Counted from the stretch's first letter, positions 8,860 to 18,402 are shown. The stretch: 64,000 nt of DNA from an uncultured Bacteroidales bacterium (GCA_900317845.1 ONII01000005.1:1-64000), one strand, 5' to 3'. Numbers and translations are program-made. Notes: generated from the letters alone by a model not told the origin.

Positions 8860-10248
8860 ATGAAACATAAATTATTCTATATTGCAGCTGCCTTGCTTTG
8901 CCTTGCCGGCTGCGCCAAGAAAAACGTGAGCAACCTCAAACTGAGCGGCGACTGCCTGGTTCAGTCCATCTCGCTGGACAATTTCGCCGGAATTGTAGAT
9001 CTGCCCACCCGCACCATTGTGGTACGTCTTCCGGAAGTCTACGCCACTTCCGAGATGGAAATCACGGAACTCACCCTGTCCAAGGAGGCCACCTGCAATG
9101 TCACCAAGGGTCAGGTACTGAATATGGACGCTCCCAAAGGCCTCCATGTTGTCAACGGCGACGCCGCCATTGACTGGACGCTGAGCGTCCTGCACGACGA
9201 AGCCCGCATCCTGCACTTTGTCCTGAACGACATTTATACTGGCACCATCGACCAGGAAGCCAAGACCATTTCCGCCTTCGTTCCCAAGTCGGAAGGGATT
9301 AACGCACTGGTCCCGACCATCGTCATCAGCCAGAACGCCACCATCACGCCGCTTTCCGGCGTGCCGCAGGACTTCACCGAGCCCGTGCAGTACACCGTGA
9401 CCAACAACTCCGCCAAGAGCGTGTACACGGTGAATGTGACGGCCATCGACAAGCCCAAGGCCCTGTTCATCGGCGAGCCCGCCAACATGAACGACCTGGA
9501 TCCCGAGGCCGGCGCAGCCTGCCAGTGGATGCTGTCCAACGTGCCCGGCGCCCTGTACACCAGCTTCGCCGACCTCCAGGCCGGCACGGTTGAGCTGGAT
9601 GAGTGCAAGATTATCTGGTGGCACTACCACATGGACGGCGGGGTTGACGGTCACGACAACTTTGTAGCCAAGGCGCCTTATGCCCTGGATGCCAAGAACC
9701 AGCTCCGCGCCTACTATGAGAACGGCGGTGCGTTCCTGCTCACCCGCTACGCGACCAACCTTCCTTCCTTCATCGGCACAACCGGTGACGACGAGTGGAC
9801 CACCCCGAACAACTGCTGGGGCCAGAACGAAGACAGCGCCGAGCGCTGCTGGGGTCCTTGGGACTTCAATATCTTTGGTGGCCAGAACGAGCATCCGCTC
9901 TATGCAGGCCTCATCGCCGGCGACGATCCGAACAAGGTCTATTGCACCGACAACGGCTACCACATCACCAACTCTACAGCCCAGTACCACATCGGTACCG
10001 ACTGGGGCGGCTATGACGACCACGCAGCCTGGGAGGCCCGCACCGGCGGCAAGATCCTGGGTGTGGGCGGTGACGGCGCCGTTGTGGCCTGGGAGTATCC
10101 GGCCAAGGACGGCAAGGGCGGCATCATCTGCATCGGCTCCGGCTGCTACGACTGGTATTCCTACATGTTCGAGCCCGAATATGAGGAGCACTTCCACAAG
10201 AACATCGCCACCATGACGCAGAACGCTATCAACTATCTGACCAAGTAG
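8860..10248 (+). CDS. DUF4960-type surface lipoprotein, probable fructan-binding SGBP
   Basis: The 462-residue product starts with a lipoprotein signal (LLCLAGC lipobox). Two Ig-like beta-sandwich segments follow (to about residue 195). The C-terminal region begins KALFIGEPANMNDLDPEAG and contains IIWWHYHMDGG and GGAFLLTRYATNLPSF, which I recognise as DUF4960-like. In the levan locus of B. thetaiotaomicron the gene at this position (BT1761, from memory) encodes a surface glycan-binding protein. The order SusC-SusD-this-GH32 is the same here. Two nearby ATGs exist (8851, 8860); the second gives the usual MKHK-type start. Carbohydrate binding is inferred. Confidence 0.8.
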   Translation: MKHKLFYIAAALLCLAGCAKKNVSNLKLSGDCLVQSISLDNFAGIVDLPTRTIVVRLPEVYATSEMEITELTLSKEATCNVTKGQVLNMDAPKGLHVVNGDAAIDWTLSVLHDEARILHFVLNDIYTGTIDQEAKTISAFVPKSEGINALVPTIVISQNATITPLSGVPQDFTEPVQYTVTNNSAKSVYTVNVTAIDKPKALFIGEPANMNDLDPEAGAACQWMLSNVPGALYTSFADLQAGTVELDECKIIWWHYHMDGGVDGHDNFVAKAPYALDAKNQLRAYYENGGAFLLTRYATNLPSFIGTTGDDEWTTPNNCWGQNEDSAERCWGPWDFNIFGGQNEHPLYAGLIAGDDPNKVYCTDNGYHITNSTAQYHIGTDWGGYDDHAAWEARTGGKILGVGGDGAVVAWEYPAKDGKGGIICIGSGCYDWYSYMFEPEYEEHFHKNIATMTQNAINYLTK

Positions 10249-10253
10249 AAGTT

Positions 10254-11855
10254 ATGAATACAATTTTCCACTATATCACTTTAGCCGGCGTGGCCCTTGC
10301 GGCCACCCTGGCTTGCACCAAGGAAAACTATGGTGACGCGCCCAAAGCCTGGGACGAGACCGGCGAGTACTTCGCATCGGCCGACGAAAAAGGCTTCAGC
10401 ACTTACTACACTCCCGCCATCGGCCGCGTAGGCGACCCCATGCCTTTCTATGACACCAAGGCCGGCGAATTCAAAGTGCTGTATCTGCAGGAGTTCGACA
10501 ACAACGCCACCTATAACTTCCACCCCATCTGGGGCGTGAGCACCAAGGATGGTGCCTCCTACACCTCCCTGGGCGAAGTCCTTCCCTTCGGCGCTTCCAT
10601 CTGGGAGCAGGACGCCGCCATCGGAACCGGCTGCTGCATTTACAACGACGCCGACCAGCTGTACTACCTGTATTACACCGGCCACAACGGCAACTGCACC
10701 AACCGTGAAGTGGTGCTGCGCGCCACCTCCCCGGACTTCAAGACCTGGACCAAGGATTACCTCTGGGCCCTGAAGGGCGACGATTTTGGCTTTGCTAAGG
10801 ACGACTTCCGCGATCCGCAGATTTTCAAGGCCGACGACGGCAAATGGCACATGGTTATTTCCAGTAACCTGCGCTTCGCCGACTTCGTTTCCAACGACCT
10901 GAAAGACTGGACCCTTGTGGGCGGATTCAACATGGTTTGGGACCGCATGTGCGAATGCCCGGACGTGTTCAAGATGGGCGACTGGTGGTACTTCATCTAC
11001 AGTGAAGGCTACCGCGCTCCCTGGAGCCGCAAGGTCAAATACATGATGGCCGACTCCTGGGAAGGCCTGAAGAACTGCTTTGGCGATCCGGGCGCCCACT
11101 GGCCACAGGATATGCACGAGGGCGTGCTGGACAGCCGCGCATTCTATGCGGGCAAAACCGCATCGGACGGCGAAGACCGTTATATCTGGGGCTGGTGCCC
11201 TACCCGTACCGGTGCCACCATCTTTGACCGGAACGTCAATGTTGGCGCCGCCAGCGAACCCAACTGGTCCGGAGCCCTTGTCTGCCACAAGATTCTCCAG
11301 AAGGCAGACGGCACCCTCACCCTGGGTGAAGTGCCCGCTATCGCCGACAAGTACAACCAGACCAAGACGCTGAAAGTGATGGCTTCCAATGGCTTCACGC
11401 CCGCCAATGGCACGGACGGCAAACTCTCCGGCGACGATGCCTATGTGCTGTACAACCGCCTGGGCGCCCACAACCACATTGCCTTCACGGTGACAACTTC
11501 CAACAAATGGGACAAGTTCGGCATCTCCCTGGTACGCGGAACCGACTCCAAGAAGTACTACACCATGGTGCTCAATCCCGAATGGGATGAGGCGGTTGCC
11601 CGCAAGGTGAACTTCGAGGAAGAAGGTGAAGAAGGCAAAGGCTTCGTTGAAGGCATCGACGGCTACATTTTCGCCCGCCCGGAGGACAATGTGTACAACA
11701 TCGACATTTACACTGACAACTCCGTCGTTGTCATGTACATTAACGATGTATGCGCCTATACCCAGCGTATTTACGGTATCCAGAAGAACTGCTGGAGCAT
11801 CAATAACTACGGTGGCAACATCACGGTATCCGATTTGGAAGTTACCCAGTATTAA
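10254..11855 (+). CDS. GH32-family lipoprotein, candidate surface endo-levanase
   Basis: GH32 enzymes hydrolyse fructans. The catalytic triad can be placed: D61 in the divergent nucleophile motif GRVGDPMPFYD (normally WMNDPNG), D187 in FRDPQIF, and E234 in MCECPDVF. Residues from about 370 form a C-terminal beta-sandwich. The lipobox is LAATLAC (Cys21), and the following TKEN resembles a surface-export signal. This points to a cell-surface enzyme, which fits an endo-acting levanase such as BT1760 at the equivalent position. Endo activity and levan preference are inferred. The gene lies 5 bp after the preceding stop. Confidence 0.82.
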   Translation: MNTIFHYITLAGVALAATLACTKENYGDAPKAWDETGEYFASADEKGFSTYYTPAIGRVGDPMPFYDTKAGEFKVLYLQEFDNNATYNFHPIWGVSTKDGASYTSLGEVLPFGASIWEQDAAIGTGCCIYNDADQLYYLYYTGHNGNCTNREVVLRATSPDFKTWTKDYLWALKGDDFGFAKDDFRDPQIFKADDGKWHMVISSNLRFADFVSNDLKDWTLVGGFNMVWDRMCECPDVFKMGDWWYFIYSEGYRAPWSRKVKYMMADSWEGLKNCFGDPGAHWPQDMHEGVLDSRAFYAGKTASDGEDRYIWGWCPTRTGATIFDRNVNVGAASEPNWSGALVCHKILQKADGTLTLGEVPAIADKYNQTKTLKVMASNGFTPANGTDGKLSGDDAYVLYNRLGAHNHIAFTVTTSNKWDKFGISLVRGTDSKKYYTMVLNPEWDEAVARKVNFEEEGEEGKGFVEGIDGYIFARPEDNVYNIDIYTDNSVVVMYINDVCAYTQRIYGIQKNCWSINNYGGNITVSDLEVTQY

Positions 11856-11872
11856 TTCCGGAGTTTTTTAGC

Positions 11873-11880
11873 TAACTTTG
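11873..11880 (+). promoter_or_regulatory. Possible internal promoter (-7 box) before the second GH32 gene
   Basis: TAACTTTG matches TAnnTTTG and ends 4 bases before the ATG at 11885. I found no good -33 element at the expected distance, so this may be weak or fortuitous. If used, it would give a leaderless transcript for the enzyme, permease, kinase and regulator genes independent of the operon promoter. Confidence 0.4.
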
Positions 11881-11884
11881 AAGC

Positions 11885-13645
11885 ATGAAAAGACTCTTAA
11901 CGCTTTTGGCTCTGTTGCTCCCGGTGGTTGCCGGGGCACAGGGCCTTACCATTACCCATCTGAGTGAAACCCACAGTATGGTGCAGGTGAGCGGTCACAA
12001 CCGCTACATCCTGCTCCCCGTGCAGGAAACGGCCCAAGAGGCTGTTGTAAAGGTGTTGTCTAACGGGACAGTTGTCCTCAAGGCCAATGTTTCCCTGGCT
12101 ATTGACAAAACCGACTACCTGGTTCCGCTGGACCTGGGTGAGTGGAACGGCAGCAGCATCCTGCTGGACATCACCATGCGTCAGGGCCGCGGCGTGCGCC
12201 GGGATCCTTCGGACGATGTGTGCTGGAGCGAGATGACCACAGCCTCCGCTTTCAACTTTGCCAACAAGGAGAAGAAATACCGTCCTACTTACCACTTCTC
12301 TCCCGACTGGGGCTGGATGAACGACCCCAACGGCATGGTGTACAAGGACGGAGAATGGCATCTTTTCTTCCAGTACAACCCGTACGGCAGCTTCTGGGGC
12401 AACATGCACTGGGGACACGCCGTTTCCAAGGATCTGGTGCACTGGGAGAATCTGGGCATTGCCCTGGCTCCGGACGATTTGGGCGCCATTTTCAGCGGCA
12501 GCGCCATTGTGGACAAAGAGAATGTGGCAGGTTTCGGCCGCAATGCCATCATTGCCATGTACACCTCCGACGGCGACAGCCAGACCCAGAGTATTGCTTA
12601 CAGTAACGACAATGGCCGCAGCTTCACCAAATATGCCGGCAACCCGGTAATTATGGCGGAAGACACCCGGGATTTCCGCGATCCCAAGCTGTTCTGGGAC
12701 CCCCAGAGCAAGCAGTGGAAGGTGATTCTGGCCGCCGGACAGGAAGTGCAGTTCTACAGCTCCGACAACCTCAAGGACTGGACCTACGACAGCAGTTTTG
12801 GCCTTGCCTATGGCAACCACAACGGCGTTTGGGAGTGCCCGGACCTGGTTCGCCTGCCCTTCGAGGGCAAGGACAAGTACGTGCTCATCCTCAACATCAA
12901 TCCCGGCGGTCCCTTCGGCGGCAGCGCAACGCAGTATTTCGTGGGCAGCTACGACGGCAAGACCTTCAAGTGCGACGACCTTCCCACCGTTACCCGCTGG
13001 ATGGACTATGGCAAGGACCACTACGCCACGGTTACCTGGAGCAACGCCCCGGATAACAGGACCGTAGCCATTGCCTGGATGAGCAACTGGCAGTATGCCA
13101 ATTCCGTCCCCACCACCCAGTTCCGCAGCGCCAACTCCGTCCCGCGTGACCTGAGCCTCATCCGCAGGGGCAAGGAAGTCCTCCTGAAGAGCACCCCTTC
13201 CCCGGAAATGGAAGCCCTGCGCGGCACGCCCGTTCAGTATAGCCTCTCCACCGCCCCGGTAGAGCTGTTCGACACACCGCAGCGTGCCTATGAGCTGGTG
13301 ATCCGCTTCAATCTTCCCAAGAAGGAGGATGTCACCTTCGTCCTGTCCAACGAGACCGGCGAGCAAGTGGTCTTTTCCTATAACGCCGCGGTGCAGACCT
13401 TCTCCATGGACCGTCGCGGCAGCGGCACCGTGAAGTTCTCCAAGTCCTTTGCAGCGGTTACTACCGCTCCCACCACCGTGGGCGGCAAGATGGAGCTCCG
13501 TCTCCTGGTGGACAGCGCCAGCATCGAGGCCTTTGGCGAAGACTTCTGCATGACCAACCTGGTGTTCCCCGCCTCCCCTTATAACATCCTTAAAATGTAC
13601 GGCAACACCAAGGCCGACGTAACCCTTTATCCGATTGCAAAATGA
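11885..13645 (+). CDS. Periplasmic GH32 fructanase (exo-levanase/inulinase/invertase type)
   Basis: The 586-residue product has a Sec signal peptide with a VAGAQ cleavage region and no lipobox, so it should be periplasmic. An N-terminal domain of about 110 residues precedes the GH32 five-bladed propeller. The propeller holds the canonical GWMNDPNG nucleophile motif (D147), FSGSA, FRDPKLFW (D266) and WECPDL (E318). The C-terminal beta-sandwich ends with the SIEAFG segment typical of GH32. It probably releases fructose from oligosaccharides delivered by SusCD. The 3' end overlaps the permease ATG by 4 bases, indicating translational coupling. Confidence 0.93.
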   Translation: MKRLLTLLALLLPVVAGAQGLTITHLSETHSMVQVSGHNRYILLPVQETAQEAVVKVLSNGTVVLKANVSLAIDKTDYLVPLDLGEWNGSSILLDITMRQGRGVRRDPSDDVCWSEMTTASAFNFANKEKKYRPTYHFSPDWGWMNDPNGMVYKDGEWHLFFQYNPYGSFWGNMHWGHAVSKDLVHWENLGIALAPDDLGAIFSGSAIVDKENVAGFGRNAIIAMYTSDGDSQTQSIAYSNDNGRSFTKYAGNPVIMAEDTRDFRDPKLFWDPQSKQWKVILAAGQEVQFYSSDNLKDWTYDSSFGLAYGNHNGVWECPDLVRLPFEGKDKYVLILNINPGGPFGGSATQYFVGSYDGKTFKCDDLPTVTRWMDYGKDHYATVTWSNAPDNRTVAIAWMSNWQYANSVPTTQFRSANSVPRDLSLIRRGKEVLLKSTPSPEMEALRGTPVQYSLSTAPVELFDTPQRAYELVIRFNLPKKEDVTFVLSNETGEQVVFSYNAAVQTFSMDRRGSGTVKFSKSFAAVTTAPTTVGGKMELRLLVDSASIEAFGEDFCMTNLVFPASPYNILKMYGNTKADVTLYPIAK

Positions 13646-14793
13646 ACAAGAAACTGCAACTGATACCGGTGATGCTCTGCTTCTTTGCCATGGGGTTCGT
13701 GGACCTCGTGGGCATCGCCTCCAACTATGTGCAGCAGGATCTGAACCTGTCAGACTCCGCCGCCAATATCTTCCCGTCGCTGGTCTTCTTCTGGTTCCTC
13801 ATCTTCTCCGTTCCCACGGGCATCCTGATGAACCGCATCGGCCGTAAAAACACCGTGCTCCTGAGCCTGGTGGTAACGGTGATTTCCCTTATCCTGCCCA
13901 TCTTTGGTGAGAGCTACGGCCTCATGCTGGCCGCTTTCTCCCTGCTGGGCATCGGCAACGCCCTCATGCAAACCTCGCTGAACCCGCTCATCACCAATAT
14001 CATCAAAGGGGATAAGCTGGCCAGCACCATGACCTTCGGTCAGTTTGTGAAGGCCATTGCTTCCTTCATGGCTCCGTACATTGCCATGTGGGGCGCCACT
14101 GCCGCCATGCCGTCCTTCGGCCTGGGTTGGCGGGTGCTGTTCCCGGTGTATGGCATTATCGGCATCCTTGCGGCCCTGTTCCTGTCCCTCTCCCCCATCG
14201 AGCGGGAGCAGGTGGCAGACAAGGCTTCCGGCTTTGTGGCTTGCTTCAAGCTCCTGGGGAAACCCATCGTCCTTCTGAGTTTCCTGGGCATCATGTGCCA
14301 TGTGGGCATTGACGTGGGCACCAATACCACGGCTCCCAAGCTCCTGATGGAACGCGTGGGCATGACCCTCACGGAAGCCGGTTTTGCTACCAGCCTGTAC
14401 TTTATTTTCCGTACCATCGGCTGTCTGAGCGGCTCGTTCATCCTGTCCAAGTTCAGCCACCGGAAGTTCTTCCTCTTCAGCGTGGTCCTCATGGCCCTGT
14501 CCATGTGCGGCATGTTCTTTGGCACCACCAAAGCCGTCCTGTATGTGGCCATCGCCCTGGTAGGTTTCGGTAACTCCAACATCTTCTCCATCGTGTTCTC
14601 GCAGGCCCTGCTGGCCGTTCCCGAGAAACAGAACGAGGTGAGCGGCCTCATGATCATGGGCCTGTTCGGCGGTACCGTATTCCCGCTCCTGATGGGCTTT
14701 GCTTCCGATGCTGTCGGTCAGGCCGGCGCCATCGCCGTAATGGCCGTAGGTGTTGTGTATCTGTTCACTTATCTGAGTAAAGTTGGTAAATAA
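13642..14793 (+). CDS. Major facilitator superfamily sugar permease, probably fructose
   Basis: The 383-residue polytopic protein has about 12 hydrophobic helices. The MFS loop motif between helices 2 and 3 reads MNRIGRKNT. It resembles the FucP/glucose-galactose symporter branch. Its place between the periplasmic fructanase and the fructokinase indicates uptake of free fructose across the inner membrane, as proposed for the permease in the B. thetaiotaomicron levan locus. The start codon overlaps the GH32 stop by 4 bases, and the kinase begins 2 bases after its end. Confidence 0.85.
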   Translation: MNKKLQLIPVMLCFFAMGFVDLVGIASNYVQQDLNLSDSAANIFPSLVFFWFLIFSVPTGILMNRIGRKNTVLLSLVVTVISLILPIFGESYGLMLAAFSLLGIGNALMQTSLNPLITNIIKGDKLASTMTFGQFVKAIASFMAPYIAMWGATAAMPSFGLGWRVLFPVYGIIGILAALFLSLSPIEREQVADKASGFVACFKLLGKPIVLLSFLGIMCHVGIDVGTNTTAPKLLMERVGMTLTEAGFATSLYFIFRTIGCLSGSFILSKFSHRKFFLFSVVLMALSMCGMFFGTTKAVLYVAIALVGFGNSNIFSIVFSQALLAVPEKQNEVSGLMIMGLFGGTVFPLLMGFASDAVGQAGAIAVMAVGVVYLFTYLSKVGK

Positions 14794-14795
14794 TT

Positions 14796-15665
14796 ATGAG
14801 TAAATTCGTTATAGGTATCGGGGAAGCGCTGTGGGATATGCTTCCCGAGGGAAAGAAGCTGGGGGGCGCACCCGCCAACTTCGCTTATCATGCCAGCCAG
14901 TTCGGCCTGGAAGGTCTTGCCGTGAGTGCTATCGGCCAGGACAAGCTGGGCGAGGAAATTGTGGAAGCCCTGGAGGAGCATCATCTGCCCTACCACCTGG
15001 ACCGCGTGGAATACCCTACCGGCACCGTGCAGGTAAGCCTGGACAGCCGCGGCGTTCCGCAGTACGAGATTAAAACAGGCGTTGCCTGGGACAACATCCC
15101 GTACACCAAGGAACTGGCAGAACTGGCCAAACAGTGCCAGGCCGTTTGCTTTGGTTCCCTGGCCCAGCGCAGTCCGGTCTCGCGGGAGAGCATCGGCCTG
15201 TTCCTGGATGCCGTACCGGAAGATTGCCTCAAGGTGTTTGACATCAACCTGCGCCAGGACTTTTACAGCAAGGAAGTGCTGGAGGCCTCTTTCCGCCGTT
15301 GTGACATCCTGAAAATCAACGACGAAGAGCTGGTGGTGATGGCCCGGCTGTTCAATCTGCCCGGCCTGGCCCTGGAAGAGAAATGCCGTTACCTGATCAA
15401 GGAATATCAACTCAAAATGCTCATCCTCACCTGCGGCGTGAATGGCAGCTACGTCTTCTACGAAGGCGGCATGTCGTTCCTGGACACCCCTAAGGTGCAG
15501 GTGGCGGACACCGTTGGTGCAGGCGACTCCTTCACCGGTGCGTTCGTTGGCTCCCTCCTCACGGGAAAACCCGTCACGGAAGCCCACGAGACTGCCGTCA
15601 AGGTATCGGCCTTTGTATGTACCCAAAGCGGTGCCATGCCCATCGTTCCGGATAATCTCAAGTAA
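14796..15665 (+). CDS. Fructokinase, PfkB/ribokinase family
   Basis: The enzyme phosphorylates cytoplasmic fructose with ATP. The 289-residue product opens with VIGIGEALWDMLPEG and GGAPANFAYHASQFG, the sugar-binding signature of PfkB fructokinases. It carries the catalytic-base/anion-hole motif GAGDSFTGAFVG near the C-terminus. Length is typical. It lies in the fructan operon directly between the sugar permease and the hybrid regulator, whose ATG follows its stop without a gap. Whether phosphate goes to C6 or C1 cannot be read from sequence; C6 is usual for this branch. Confidence 0.9.
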   Translation: MSKFVIGIGEALWDMLPEGKKLGGAPANFAYHASQFGLEGLAVSAIGQDKLGEEIVEALEEHHLPYHLDRVEYPTGTVQVSLDSRGVPQYEIKTGVAWDNIPYTKELAELAKQCQAVCFGSLAQRSPVSRESIGLFLDAVPEDCLKVFDINLRQDFYSKEVLEASFRRCDILKINDEELVVMARLFNLPGLALEEKCRYLIKEYQLKMLILTCGVNGSYVFYEGGMSFLDTPKVQVADTVGAGDSFTGAFVGSLLTGKPVTEAHETAVKVSAFVCTQSGAMPIVPDNLK

Positions 15666-18260
15666 ATGAATAAAAAGCTTTTCCTCCTCATATCAGTGGT
15701 ACTTCTTCTCACCGGTTGTTCCGGTGGGAAGAAGTCGCTGGTTATAGGCGTATCCCAGTGCAGCGACGATATCTGGCGCACTAAACTGAACGATGAACTT
15801 TCGCTCGCAGCCCGTGTGGAGGGCGTGACGCTGCGTTTTTCATCGGCCGATGACGACAGCCAGAAGCAGATGGCCCAGATCCGCCGCTTTGTGGCGGAAG
15901 GCGTGGACCTTCTCATCATCTCGCCCAACCAGACGCACACCATTACCCCTGCCGTAGAAGAAGCTTTTGACGCCGGTATCCCGGTCATCCTGTTCGACCG
16001 GAAAATCGACTCGCACAAATACACCGCCTTCATTGGCGCCGACAATGTGGAAATCGGGCGCATCATGGGGCATTATATGGCCGATTTCCTGGGCAAGAAG
16101 GGCCATGTGGTAGAGATTCCGGGGCTGGAGGGTTCCTCCCCTGCCGATGACCGCCACAAAGGCTTTGCAGAGGCACTGGCGCAGTATCCCGGCATGACGC
16201 TCACCGTGGCGCCGTACGGCGGCTGGCTCAAGGAAGGCGGCTACGATGCCATGGAAGAAGTGATGGCCCGCGGTATCCGGCCCAACGCCGTCTTTGGCCA
16301 GAACGACCGCATGGCGCGGGGTGCCCGGGAAGCGCTGGGCAACCCTGCCGATATAGCCTTCTTCGGGGTGGATGCCCTGCCGGAAGCCGGCCTGCAGGAA
16401 GTGATTGACGGAGAGCTCACCGCCTCCTACCTGTACCCCACCCGCGGCGACCTGGTGATGGAACTGGCCCTGAATATTCTTCGCGGAGCGCCCTTCCAGC
16501 GGGAGAACCTGCTGGAAAGCGCCCTGGTAGACAGCCGCAACGCCCGCATCCTCAAGATGCAGGAAGCGGAAGTGGCCAATCAGCGGGCCCATGTGGAGAA
16601 CATCAACGCCCGGCTGGACACCTTTCTGATGGAATACAACACCCAGCGCATCATTATGTGGCTGGTGATTGCCTTTGCCCTTCTGGTGGTCCTCATTGCC
16701 GCCCAGTCCTACTGGGGCTACATACGCACCCGGGAGCTCAAACAGAAAGTGGAGGAAAGCACCGCCGCCAAGCTGCGCTTCTTCACTCAGGTGAGCCACG
16801 ACCTCCGGACGCCGCTCACCCTGGTGGCCGGTCCGCTGGAGCATGTCCTGGAAGGCCCGCTGTCAGCGGACCAGCAGCAAACGCTCCTGATGGCGCGCCG
16901 CAATGTGACCGTTCTCCAGCAACTGGTGAATAACATCCTGGATTTCAGAAGGATAGAGAGCGGAAACCGTCCGCTTAACGCCTCCCGCTTTGACCTCCCC
17001 GCCGCCGTGCAGGAATGGATGGGCGGGTTCAGCGGCACCTCCCAAAGCCTTACCTACGAAGGCCTCCCGGCCCTTACCGTCGAGGCCGATATGCGCCTTG
17101 TGGAGCGGGTGCTGTTCAACCTCCTGGGCAACGCCATCAAGCACACCCGGCCGGACGGGCACATCACTGTTTCCGTGAAGCAGGAAGGAGCATCGGCCCT
17201 CCTTTCCGTTGCCGATGACGGAGAGGGCATCCCGCCGGAAAAACTGCCGTATATCTTCGAGGAATTCTACAAAGCCAATGAGTCCAGTAACGGTACCGGC
17301 ATTGGCCTGGCCCTGATTAAAGCCGTAGCGGAGCTGCACAAGGGCAGCGTGAGCGTGGAAAGCACGCTGGGCAAGGGCTCCACCTTTACCCTGCGCCTTC
17401 CGCTGGTGCAAAAAGGCGCCAGCGTGAGCGAAGGCAAAGCGGCATCGGCCTATACGGAGCGCTACGAGGAGACCTATCTCCGCGAGGACAGCCACAAGCA
17501 GGAGGCCGCCAGCCGGGTGAGCGAAAGCGACCGTCCCACCATCCTGGTGGTGGACGACAACGCAGACCTTCGCCGCTTCATTGGCACACTGCTGGAAGGC
17601 GAATACCGCATTCTGAGCGCCTGCGACGGCCGGGAGGCCTTGGAAAAAGCCACGCGCGAACTGCCGGACCTGGTGGTATCGGACGTGATGATGCCCGTCA
17701 TGGACGGCCTGGAACTTTGCAAGGCGCTCAAGGGGCAGCTGGCCACCAGCCACATCCCCGTCATCCTTCTTACCGCCAAATCGCTGGAAGACCAGCGCGC
17801 GGAGGGCTACGATTCCGGTGCCGATGCCTACATTTCCAAGCCCTTCAGCGAACGGGTGCTGCTTTCGCGTATCGGCAACCTGCTCAAGAGCCGCATCCTG
17901 CTCAAGGAGCATTACCTGGAAACCGGCGAAAGCGCCGCCCGGCCGCAGGAGAATGACTTCCTTTCCCGCTTCCGTGCGCTGGTCCGCGAGCATCTGGGAG
18001 ACGAAAACCTGAGCGTGGAGCAGCTGGGGTCCGACCTGGGACTCTCGCGCGTGCAACTATATAGGAAAGTGAAAGCCCTTACCGGCTACTCCCCCGTTGA
18101 GCTGGTGCGCATTACGCGCCTGAAAGCGGCGGAACAGCTGCTCAAGACCACGGACAAAACCGTAGCGGAGGTCGCCTATGCCGTTGGCTTCGGGACACCG
18201 TCTTACTTCAGCAAATGCTACAAGGAACTCTTCGGCCATGTCCCGGGAGAAGAACGCTAG
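15666..18260 (+). CDS. Hybrid two-component system regulator with periplasmic sugar-binding sensor
   Basis: The 864-residue chain contains, in order: a periplasmic binding protein-like sensor (about 25-300), a membrane helix (about 329-349), HisKA with H378 in VSHDLRTP, an HATPase (N489; G-box GTGIGL 543-548), a receiver with D673 in SDVMMPVMDG and K725 in SKPF, and an AraC-type DNA-binding domain (about 770-860). This is the fused sensor/regulator used by Bacteroidota to switch on glycan loci. A type-I binding-protein sensor is the form that binds fructose in BT1754 of B. thetaiotaomicron. The N-terminus looks like a lipoprotein signal (LLLTGC, Cys18) rather than a plain membrane anchor. Confidence 0.93.
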   Translation: MNKKLFLLISVVLLLTGCSGGKKSLVIGVSQCSDDIWRTKLNDELSLAARVEGVTLRFSSADDDSQKQMAQIRRFVAEGVDLLIISPNQTHTITPAVEEAFDAGIPVILFDRKIDSHKYTAFIGADNVEIGRIMGHYMADFLGKKGHVVEIPGLEGSSPADDRHKGFAEALAQYPGMTLTVAPYGGWLKEGGYDAMEEVMARGIRPNAVFGQNDRMARGAREALGNPADIAFFGVDALPEAGLQEVIDGELTASYLYPTRGDLVMELALNILRGAPFQRENLLESALVDSRNARILKMQEAEVANQRAHVENINARLDTFLMEYNTQRIIMWLVIAFALLVVLIAAQSYWGYIRTRELKQKVEESTAAKLRFFTQVSHDLRTPLTLVAGPLEHVLEGPLSADQQQTLLMARRNVTVLQQLVNNILDFRRIESGNRPLNASRFDLPAAVQEWMGGFSGTSQSLTYEGLPALTVEADMRLVERVLFNLLGNAIKHTRPDGHITVSVKQEGASALLSVADDGEGIPPEKLPYIFEEFYKANESSNGTGIGLALIKAVAELHKGSVSVESTLGKGSTFTLRLPLVQKGASVSEGKAASAYTERYEETYLREDSHKQEAASRVSESDRPTILVVDDNADLRRFIGTLLEGEYRILSACDGREALEKATRELPDLVVSDVMMPVMDGLELCKALKGQLATSHIPVILLTAKSLEDQRAEGYDSGADAYISKPFSERVLLSRIGNLLKSRILLKEHYLETGESAARPQENDFLSRFRALVREHLGDENLSVEQLGSDLGLSRVQLYRKVKALTGYSPVELVRITRLKAAEQLLKTTDKTVAEVAYAVGFGTPSYFSKCYKELFGHVPGEER

Positions 18261-18278
18261 GTTTTTGCTGCGGAAAAA

Positions 18279-18309
18279 TTTGTGATTCTGAGAATTATTC
18301 GTATCTTTG
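18279..18309 (+). promoter_or_regulatory. Promoter of the rplU-rpmA(-serS) operon
   Basis: TTTG (18279-18282), 19 bases, then TATCTTTG (18302-18309): a full match to the Bacteroidota housekeeping promoter. The leader to the rplU ATG is about 90 bases. It contains a GC-rich hairpin (GCCC/GGGC, around 18351-18363), a possible site of ribosomal-protein autoregulation. Confidence 0.8.
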
Positions 18310-18402
18310 CAGTCCATTTTTTGAGATGACCGCTAAGCTCTAGCAAGACCCGCCCGCGAGGGGCAGGCGCTTACGGCCCAAACTTTAACAAGTTTTTGTA
18401 CA

